Shown piece by piece: positions 1 to 6,273 of a stretch of 11,077 nt of DNA (positions are counted from its first letter, which is position 1; every line of letters begins with the position of its first letter). Source of the DNA: Sulfurimonas sp. (GTDB taxonomy: Bacteria > Campylobacterota > Campylobacteria > Campylobacterales > Sulfurimonadaceae); assembly GCA_027044845.1 (NCBI GenBank), contig JALUBM010000009.1, positions 1 through 11,077 on the forward strand, in the 5' to 3' direction. A program made the translations under genes and the position numbers. The notes beneath the pieces were generated by a model. The model did not search any database. It was not told the origin of the DNA and saw only the letters and a list, made by a program, of their open reading frames with translations.

Positions 1-768
1 ATGCAAAAAGTGCTCAACCCAGATGCAAACAGCTCTCTACCACAAGATAAAAACCTTGTAGCGCAGTATCTCTTACTCTACTCGATGAGTTTGCCGCAGG
101 GAATGGAACTGAATGACAAAATAGACATGCAAGAGAGATACCTGCGTTTAACTATCAATACAAACATCGTCGATACCTCAAAAGATTTGGCAATGATAGA
201 GTGGATAAAAAATTATTTCAAAACAAAAACACCCTACAGTGCAGATGTACAAGGTCAAACCACTATTTTTGCCTATATGCAGTCAAGTGTAACCGATACG
301 CTGATTATTTCAATTTCAATGACGCTGTTTATTGTCACTATTTCAATGCTGTTGATATTTAAAAATTTAAAAATGCTTTGGCTCTTTTTAATACCAAACA
401 TCGCTCCTATTATTATCGTCGGCGGAGTTATGGGGATACTTGGAATTAGTGTAGATATAGGCATAGCTATTTCAGCTGCCGTAATTTTAGGGATTGCGGT
501 TGATGATACCATTCATTTTTTTAGTAAATATCATGAGTCGATCAAAGTAAGAAAATTTGAGGAGAGTATTGATTACATTATCAGTCATAGTGGCAATGCT
601 ATGATACTGACAACGTTGATACTATCACTTACATTTGCACTTTTTGGAGTAAGTAGTTTTGTGCCAAATGTAAATTTTGCAATAGTAACGGTAAGTGCTT
701 TAAATATTGCACTTTTATTTGACTTGGTACTGCTGCCTGCACTGCTAAGTCTGTTGTCAAAAGCTTAA
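1..768 (+). CDS. RND/MMPL-family membrane protein, C-terminal part (5' end outside window)
   Basis: The visible 255 residues are the C-terminal portion of an RND-superfamily transporter or predicted exporter. Residues 1-95 are hydrophilic and resemble the end of a periplasmic loop. At least five hydrophobic segments follow, at roughly 99-119, 124-147, 150-170, 198-219 and 223-252. The segment near 163-172 contains GIAVDDTIHF, the acidic transmembrane motif typical of MMPL/RND proteins, whose aspartates carry protons in characterised members. Family members are usually 750 residues or more, so the window's first ATG is probably an internal methionine and most of the gene lies to the left. The substrate cannot be told; relatives export lipids, hopanoids or drugs. 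The 3' end overlaps the converging deaminase gene by 12 bp, leaving no room for a separate terminator. Confidence 0.85.
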   Translation: MQKVLNPDANSSLPQDKNLVAQYLLLYSMSLPQGMELNDKIDMQERYLRLTINTNIVDTSKDLAMIEWIKNYFKTKTPYSADVQGQTTIFAYMQSSVTDTLIISISMTLFIVTISMLLIFKNLKMLWLFLIPNIAPIIIVGGVMGILGISVDIGIAISAAVILGIAVDDTIHFFSKYHESIKVRKFEESIDYIISHSGNAMILTTLILSLTFALFGVSSFVPNVNFAIVTVSALNIALLFDLVLLPALLSLLSKA

Positions 769-1194
769 CTTTTCTATGCTAACTCCGTTGTCTTTTAAAA
801 ATTTTGAAACGATGTCGGAATGGGTATGCTCGTATTCTTTGGCATAGACTATGCGTTTAATACCGCTAGCAATGAGATTTTTACTACATTCGCTACAAGG
901 TTCAAGCGTTACATAAATAGTCGCATCTTCTATAGATATGCCCTTTCTCGCCGCCCAAATAATAGCATTCATCTCCGCATGAATTTCATACGTTTTACTC
1001 CATTCGTGATGCTCTGTTGTGTATTCGTCATTCCAATGCTCACAACAGTTCGTATATCCCGCAGGCGTTCCGTTATACCCTGTACTTAAAATACGCCCGT
1101 CTTTCACGATGACTGCACCGACCTGCTTGGACACACATTTAGATGCCGAAGCTATTTCTGAGGCAATATTTATAAAAATTTTATCATCAAGCAT
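757..1194 (-). CDS. dCMP deaminase family protein (ComEB-like)
   Basis: This 145-residue zinc-dependent deaminase most likely converts dCMP to dUMP, feeding thymidylate synthesis in the cytoplasm. The sequence shows the cytidine/deoxycytidylate deaminase signature: HAEMN with zinc ligand His72 and catalytic Glu74, then PCSEC with zinc ligands Cys100 and Cys103. The early GYNGTPAGYTNC stretch (39-50) matches the substrate-binding region of dCMP deaminases rather than cytidine or tRNA-adenosine deaminases. The length is normal for the family. It starts 3 nt after the stop of the SurA-like gene on the same strand, so the two are probably co-transcribed. The nearest Shine-Dalgarno-like AGGA is about 14 nt upstream, inside the preceding gene, which suggests translational coupling. 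Natural substrate assignment rests on family resemblance only. Confidence 0.88.
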   Translation of the reverse strand: MLDDKIFINIASEIASASKCVSKQVGAVIVKDGRILSTGYNGTPAGYTNCCEHWNDEYTTEHHEWSKTYEIHAEMNAIIWAARKGISIEDATIYVTLEPCSECSKNLIASGIKRIVYAKEYEHTHSDIVSKFLKDNGVSIEKLSF

Positions 1195-1197
1195 AGG

Positions 1198-2034
1198 TTA
1201 GTTCGGCATCCTGATGATATTTATGTCCGCATTGTCACGAAGTCTTGCAAAATAATCACTTAACACTGCTTCACGTTTATCTGCCATAATTGCATTTATA
1301 ATTTGTGGTTTTATAGCTGTCAAATCACCAGTTTCTTCTTTTTGCACAGCTTTAATATAAAAACTTACAAAGCCATTTCTTCCGTTGGATATAATTGGCG
1401 TAAAATGTTCTAGTGGTGTTTTTTGCAATAATAATGCAATTTTTGGCGATATTTTATTATAAAAAATTGTCTGTTCTTGTCTTGAAATATCAGGTGCATA
1501 AAACATTGGATTATTTACTTTTTCTTGTAATTTAGCTCTCTCTTTTGCCCCATATATGATAACCGAAAAAGACTTAGGATGATTAAATTTATCCTTATGT
1601 AGTTCATAATACTCCTTTATTGCTTCATCACTCGGTTCTGAAAGTGATGACATCGCTATTGCCGCATAAAGTTTTTGGCTCAAAAGTTTTTGTTTTATTT
1701 TCTCTTTAAATTCTTCTGAACTTAGTCCATTTCTCTCTCTTACTGCATCATAAAGTTGACTGATTGTCATCCCATTTGTCTCTGCCACCTTTTTAATATC
1801 ATCATACACTTCTGAACTTGCTACAGAAATTTTTCTTTTGATAATTTCAAGTGCTTCAAGTTTTTTACGAATCAAAATATCAGATGCCCGTTTTACATTC
1901 ACATGTTCTGTCTGCATCTCTTTTTGAATATCAAGCAGAGTAATTGCTTTGTCTTCAACAACAACTGCCACACCATCATAAACCTCTGCATGTAAAAAAC
2001 CTGCAAACATCAAAATAAGTAGTAATTTAACCAT
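1198..2034 (-). CDS. SurA-like periplasmic chaperone / peptidyl-prolyl isomerase-related protein
   Basis: A 278-residue exported protein with a short signal peptide: Lys3, a hydrophobic core at 4-14, and a likely cleavage after HAEV-adjacent Ala16. The mature start, DGVAVVVEDKAITLLDI, matches the opening of SurA/PpiC-type chaperones. Helical, charged residues 20-145 form the SurA N-like chaperone domain. Residues about 150-250 resemble a shortened parvulin domain, ending in a GFVSFYIKAVQKEE strand. Such proteins help outer-membrane proteins fold in the periplasm. Whether this one has isomerase activity is uncertain because the parvulin part is short and diverged. It recalls the compact SurA-like protein found next to gltX in Campylobacter, a comparison made from memory. 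The ATG has GGA about 5 nt upstream. It is divergent from gltX and leads a two-gene unit with the deaminase. Confidence 0.82.
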   Translation of the reverse strand: MVKLLLILMFAGFLHAEVYDGVAVVVEDKAITLLDIQKEMQTEHVNVKRASDILIRKKLEALEIIKRKISVASSEVYDDIKKVAETNGMTISQLYDAVRERNGLSSEEFKEKIKQKLLSQKLYAAIAMSSLSEPSDEAIKEYYELHKDKFNHPKSFSVIIYGAKERAKLQEKVNNPMFYAPDISRQEQTIFYNKISPKIALLLQKTPLEHFTPIISNGRNGFVSFYIKAVQKEETGDLTAIKPQIINAIMADKREAVLSDYFARLRDNADINIIRMPN

Positions 2035-2129
2035 AAAAATCCATTTTATTAATTTTAATAAAGTATTTTACCAGCCTTTAACCAACATTTGCCTAAAATT
2101 GTAAGAAAAATTTTACATAAGGCACAATC
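2035..2129. promoter_or_regulatory. Divergent promoter region between the SurA-like gene and gltX
   Basis: This 95-bp A/T-rich gap separates two genes transcribed away from each other, so both promoters should lie here. For gltX, a TAAAAT hexamer at 2094-2099 lies 30 bp before the ATG, followed by a Shine-Dalgarno AAGG at 2119-2122 with a 7-nt spacer. For the opposite gene, a TAAAAT on the minus strand at 2070-2065 lies about 30 bp before its start. No convincing -35 box is visible for either, which is common in this phylum. The exact boxes are guesses; the promoter location is firmer. Confidence 0.5.
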
Positions 2130-3518
2130 ATGGTTGTTACACGTTTTGCTCCATCCCCTACAGGCTACTTACATATCGGCGGTTTACGTACTGCACTTTT
2201 TTCTTATCTTTGGGCGAAAAAGAACAACGGTAAATTTGTTCTTCGTATCGAGGATACCGATAAAGCAAGAAACTCCGAAGAAGCAACACAAGCAATTTTA
2301 AATGCTTTTGAGTGGCTTGGACTTGAAGCTGACGGTGAGATTACTTATCAAAGCAAACGTGAGGATATTTACAAAAAATATATACAACAGCTTCTTGATG
2401 AAGGCAAAGCCTATAAATGCTACATGAGTAAAAAAGAACTCGATGTACTTCGTGAAGAGCAAATGGCAAATAAAGAACGCACAAAATATAATGGAAAATA
2501 TCGTGATTTTTGCGGTACACCACCAGAAGATGTTAATCCAGTCATTCGTATCAAAGCACCACTAAGTGGTAAAATTGTCGTGCATGACGGCGTCAAGGGA
2601 GACATCGTCTTCCAAGCCGAAGATATTTTAGATGATTTTATCATTGCAAGAGCAGACGGAAGCCCAACTTATAACTTTGTTGTTGCAATTGATGATGCTC
2701 TAATGGGCATCAATGAAGTCATTCGAGGAGACGACCACCTCTCAAATACACCAAAGCAGATAGTAGTCTATGAAGCACTCGGATTTGACATACCGAAATT
2801 TTATCACGTGCCTATGATTCATAATGCACAAGGTAAAAAACTCTCAAAACGTGACGGTGCAACGGATGTTATGGCATACAAAGAGATGGGTTACCTGCCT
2901 CAAGCCCTTTTAAACTTTCTTGTACGTCTTGGCTGGAGTCATGGTGATCAGGAAATTTTTTCTATGAATGAAATGAAAGAGCTTTTTGACCCAAAAGATA
3001 TTAATAAATCAGCTTCAATATACAACACTGAAAAGTTGGACTGGCTTAATTCACATTATATAAAAAATACACCAAATGATGAACTTGTAGAACTACTCAC
3101 TAACTTTGGTCTAATACTAAGTTCTCATGATAAAAAAGAAATCTTGCTTGATGCTCTCAAAGAACGAGCAAAAACACTCAAAGAACTAGCCGAACTTATT
3201 CATGAAATCATCACTGCACCTGATGCTTATGATGCAAAAGCTGTAAAAAAAGCATTTAAGGGTAATGCTATTGAAGTGCTTGAGGAATTTGCGAACAAAC
3301 TTGATGAAGCAAAAGAGTTGCACCTTCCAAGTGAATATCATCATATTATGCAAGAGGTTGTTGATAACATGGAAATCGGCTTTGGTAAAATAGGAAACCC
3401 CTTACGTGTAGCCTTACTCGGAAAAATGAGCGGACCGGGACTTGATGTCGTTATGTCAGTCATTGGCAAAGATGAAACTATTCTTCGTATTACAAATGCC
3501 ATAGCAGCAGATTTGTAA
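2130..3518 (+). CDS. gltX: Glutamyl-tRNA synthetase, GltX1 type
   Basis: This 462-residue class I aminoacyl-tRNA synthetase charges tRNA-Glu with glutamate. The N-terminus has the HIGH-type ATP-binding motif within RFAPSPTGYLHIGGLRTA (5-22), and RIEDTDKARNSEEA follows near residue 40. The KMSKS-type loop is KKLSKRDGA near residues 236-244, with the ISNTPKQ-like region (LSNTPKQIVVYEALGF) just before it. The C-terminal half is the helical anticodon-binding domain, and the length fits the family. Campylobacterota typically carry two paralogues. The KLSKR loop and segments such as FDPKDIN match the GltX1 type from memory; the second type, specialised for tRNA-Gln in Helicobacter, usually has KKMSKRD and is shorter. 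The ATG is supported by AAGG at a 7-nt spacing. The ABC exporter gene follows 32 nt downstream on the same strand, so read-through is plausible. Confidence 0.96.
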   Translation: MVVTRFAPSPTGYLHIGGLRTALFSYLWAKKNNGKFVLRIEDTDKARNSEEATQAILNAFEWLGLEADGEITYQSKREDIYKKYIQQLLDEGKAYKCYMSKKELDVLREEQMANKERTKYNGKYRDFCGTPPEDVNPVIRIKAPLSGKIVVHDGVKGDIVFQAEDILDDFIIARADGSPTYNFVVAIDDALMGINEVIRGDDHLSNTPKQIVVYEALGFDIPKFYHVPMIHNAQGKKLSKRDGATDVMAYKEMGYLPQALLNFLVRLGWSHGDQEIFSMNEMKELFDPKDINKSASIYNTEKLDWLNSHYIKNTPNDELVELLTNFGLILSSHDKKEILLDALKERAKTLKELAELIHEIITAPDAYDAKAVKKAFKGNAIEVLEEFANKLDEAKELHLPSEYHHIMQEVVDNMEIGFGKIGNPLRVALLGKMSGPGLDVVMSVIGKDETILRITNAIAADL

Positions 3519-3550
3519 AGTAAAAAGGTTTATATTGAAGAGTTTAATCT

Positions 3551-5320
3551 ATGCATAAACCTATAACTATAAAATCTATTTTCAAACTGGCTTTGCATAA
3601 AAAATCTGCACTGATAAACGGGCAGATTTTCACTCTTTTAGCCATTATGGTCAGTGTTCCTGTACCTTTAATGTTACCAATGATGGTTGATGAAGTTTTA
3701 CTGAATAAGCCTAAGTACATTATTCCCACCATTAATGAACTTCTAGGTAGCGGCTCTGCTTTTTATTATATCTCTTTAGTTGCTTTTTCAGTGATATTTT
3801 TACGCTTTTTATATTACTTTTTAGGTGTCATCAGTACAAAGATTTTTACAAAAATATCAAAATATGTTACTTTCATGATACGTAAACGCCTACTCCAACA
3901 TCTCCAAATTACTTCTATGAATGATTATGAAACACTTGGAAGCGGTGCAATTAGTGCAAATCTCATCACCGATGTTAATACGCTTGATGTCTTTATAATG
4001 AGTAGTGCATCACGCTTTGTCGCTTCTGTTTTAACGCTTATAGCTGTTGGTATCGTAATGATAATGATTAATCCTATCTTAGGAATTTTAATTCTTTTCG
4101 TGCAACCACTTATTATGTTTATAAGCAAAAAAATGTCTGCACATGTAGGAGAATTAAAAAAAGACGAGAATCAAGCAATTTCTGAGTTTCAAGAAAATGT
4201 CGGAGAAACCCTTGAACTTTTCGGACAAATAAAAGCAAGCAACAAAGAACAGCATTTTTTTACTAAAGCCATCAAACAAGCACAAAAGATTCAAGAAAAG
4301 TCCAACGCATTCAGCTTCAAAAGTGTTACATATGAAAAACTCTCTTACACTATATTTTTAAGTGTTTTTGAGCTTATCCGTGCTTCAGGGTTATTACTTG
4401 TAGCCTATAGTGATTTAAGTATAGGGATGATGTTTGCCATGTTTGGTTACATTTGGTTTATTATGACACCCGTACAGGATATTCTTTCTATGCAATACAG
4501 TTATGCCTCGGCAAAAGCAGCCCTTGAACGTATCAATAAAGTTTTAACACTCAAGACAGAAATTAGCGGAGAAAAAAAGCTTAGATCAGACAGTGTAGAT
4601 ATTGCCCTTACAAATGTGTGTTTTACGTACACTTCAAGCGAAAAACTCATTTTAAGAGAAATTACTTTTCATATACCCTATGGTGCCAAAATAGCACTTA
4701 TCGGTGCAAGCGGCAGCGGGAAAACTACCCTTGCACAGATTGTCTCAGGATTTTATGAAAAAACATCAGGTGTACTTACATACAACGATATTAATGCAAA
4801 AGAACTTGATAAACATTCAGTGCGTCAAAAAATATTTTTAGTCCTGCAGATGCCTATTCTCTTTAATGCGTCACTACGGTTTAACATTACGATGGGACAT
4901 GAAAATATAAATGACGAAGCTATTCATAAAGCACTTCAAATCGCCCAGCTTGAAGATATGCTTAAAAATATGCCTCATGGACTTGAAACAATTGTCGGGC
5001 ATCATGGCATTAGACTCTCAGGCGGACAAAGACAACGCCTCAGTATTGCTAGAATGATTATTGCTGATCCGAGTGTAGTTATATTTGATGAATCTACCTC
5101 TGCACTTGATGTCCATACAGAAGCAAAACTTTTTGCGGCACTTTCGCCTTTACTTCAAAACAAAACAGTCATAACCATTGCTCACAGGCTTAGTACCGTA
5201 AAAACTGCAGATATGATTTATGTGCTTAATGAAGGTGAAATAGTTCAAAGAGGTAAGCATAAAGAACTTGAAGAACAAGAAGGGCATTACAGCGAATTTA
5301 TTCGGGAGCAGTTGCTATAA
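3551..5320 (+). CDS. ABC exporter with fused membrane and ATPase domains
   Basis: A 589-residue half-transporter of the ABC-B/type IV exporter class, which should work as a dimer in the inner membrane. Residues 1-320 form the transmembrane domain with about six hydrophobic segments (for example 24-46, 70-95, 150-195 and 275-310). The ATPase domain starts near 345. It has Walker A GASGSGKTT (385-393), the Q-loop glutamine 433, the signature LSGGQRQR from 489, Walker B VVIFDES with Asp513 and Glu514, the D-loop SALD and the switch histidine in IAHRLS. All catalytic residues are intact. There is no N-terminal peptidase domain, so it is not an obvious bacteriocin processor. The substrate is unknown; lipid, peptide or drug export are all possible. 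GAAGAG at 3537-3542 lies 8 nt before the ATG. Its stop codon overlaps the proposed mutY start. Confidence 0.92.
   Translation: MHKPITIKSIFKLALHKKSALINGQIFTLLAIMVSVPVPLMLPMMVDEVLLNKPKYIIPTINELLGSGSAFYYISLVAFSVIFLRFLYYFLGVISTKIFTKISKYVTFMIRKRLLQHLQITSMNDYETLGSGAISANLITDVNTLDVFIMSSASRFVASVLTLIAVGIVMIMINPILGILILFVQPLIMFISKKMSAHVGELKKDENQAISEFQENVGETLELFGQIKASNKEQHFFTKAIKQAQKIQEKSNAFSFKSVTYEKLSYTIFLSVFELIRASGLLLVAYSDLSIGMMFAMFGYIWFIMTPVQDILSMQYSYASAKAALERINKVLTLKTEISGEKKLRSDSVDIALTNVCFTYTSSEKLILREITFHIPYGAKIALIGASGSGKTTLAQIVSGFYEKTSGVLTYNDINAKELDKHSVRQKIFLVLQMPILFNASLRFNITMGHENINDEAIHKALQIAQLEDMLKNMPHGLETIVGHHGIRLSGGQRQRLSIARMIIADPSVVIFDESTSALDVHTEAKLFAALSPLLQNKTVITIAHRLSTVKTADMIYVLNEGEIVQRGKHKELEEQEGHYSEFIREQLL
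5304..5308 (+). promoter_or_regulatory. Ribosome binding site supporting a near-cognate mutY start
   Basis: GGGAG lies inside the last codons of the ABC gene, 8 nt before the ATA at 5317. It is a good Shine-Dalgarno match, and its spacing selects 5317 over the other in-frame candidates at 5296 (ATT) and 5326 (ATA). Confidence 0.5.
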
Positions 5321-6264
5321 AAAGAATAACCAAGACTCAGCAAGAGCTTTTAAGTTGGTATAAAGCATATGGCAGACATGAACTGCCTTGGCGAAAAACT
5401 AATAATATTTATCATATTTATTTAAGTGAAATTATGCTGCAGCAGACACAAGTCAATCGTGTACGAGATGAATACTATCCCCAGTTTTTAGCAAAATTCC
5501 CTACACTTGAAATACTTGGTAAGGCTGCACTTAATGACGTATTAGCAGCATGGAGCGGTTTAGGATACTATTCTCGAGCAAGAAATCTACATAAAACAGC
5601 ACAACTATGTCAAAAAACTCTACCAAAAACAGACAAAGAACTGCTTGTTCTCCCTGGTATTGGGCAATATACGGCAAGTGCCATCTGCAGTTTCGGGTAT
5701 AAACAAAATGTTCCCGTTGTAGATACAAATATAGCAAGAGTCATAAAACGCTATTTTGCACTCTTACATGTAAAGGATGCGACTGTTTGGGAATATGCGA
5801 AAGAACTGCTCAATCATTCACAGCCAAGAAGTCACAATCTTGCATTAATGGATTTAGGTGCAACCATTTGCTTACCTAACAATCCAAAGTGTATAGAATG
5901 TCCGATTACAAGTTCTTGCCAAGGTAAGAATGAACCACAGCTTTATACACTAAAAAAGAAGAAGGAGTATAAATCACTTGAACTCTTTTATGGCATATAT
6001 TTAAAAGATGACAAGATAGCCCTCACTCCCGCTACAGGAAATATGTATAAAAATATGCTGGAACTTCCAAGTATTGACCCTATAGAGGAAAACTTTTTAG
6101 GCAGTTTTAAACACTCTTATACAAAGTACCGTTTACATGTAAAACTCTATCGGCTTCAAGATTTTGAAAATGCCATTTGGGTTGATAAAGATTCCCTACA
6201 TACTGCACCAATCTCTTCTTTGACAAAAAAAGCTCTCAAACTTTTTTCAGAACTTTACTTCTAA
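5317..6264 (+). CDS. mutY: A/G-specific adenine DNA glycosylase MutY, near-cognate start
   Basis: MutY removes adenine mispaired with 8-oxoguanine during base-excision repair. Read from ATA at 5317 the protein has 315 residues. It shows WYKAYGRHELPW (14-25), SEIMLQQTQV with catalytic Glu38, the helix-hairpin-helix LPGIGQYTASAI (about 112-123), catalytic Asp136 in VVDTN, and the iron-sulfur ligands Cys185, 192, 195 and 201 in a C-x6-C-x2-C-x5-C pattern. A C-terminal NUDIX-like 8-oxoG recognition domain follows from about 220. The first in-frame ATG (5434) would remove the conserved N-terminus and catalytic Glu38, so it is unlikely to be the true start. Back to the in-frame stop at 5269-5271 there is no ATG, GTG or TTG. 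ATA 5317 is chosen because it overlaps the ABC TAA stop and has GGGAG 8 nt upstream. A sequencing error at this codon is the main alternative. Confidence 0.88.
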   Translation: MKRITKTQQELLSWYKAYGRHELPWRKTNNIYHIYLSEIMLQQTQVNRVRDEYYPQFLAKFPTLEILGKAALNDVLAAWSGLGYYSRARNLHKTAQLCQKTLPKTDKELLVLPGIGQYTASAICSFGYKQNVPVVDTNIARVIKRYFALLHVKDATVWEYAKELLNHSQPRSHNLALMDLGATICLPNNPKCIECPITSSCQGKNEPQLYTLKKKKEYKSLELFYGIYLKDDKIALTPATGNMYKNMLELPSIDPIEENFLGSFKHSYTKYRLHVKLYRLQDFENAIWVDKDSLHTAPISSLTKKALKLFSELYF

Positions 6265-6273
6265 CAAAGTTCT
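6249..6273. terminator. Hairpin between converging mutY and M14 genes, possible shared terminator
   Basis: AGAACTTT at 6249-6256 pairs perfectly with AAAGTTCT at 6266-6273, leaving a 9-nt loop. The stem spans the mutY stop codon and the end of the M14 gene, which are only 7 nt apart. A clear U-tract is missing on both sides, so intrinsic termination would be weak. Location and symmetry are seen; function is inferred. Confidence 0.42.

Noticed and set aside
5434..6264. mutY starting at the first ATG
   Set aside because: This would delete the catalytic glutamate and the conserved N-terminal motif just upstream, both of which are present in the same open frame.
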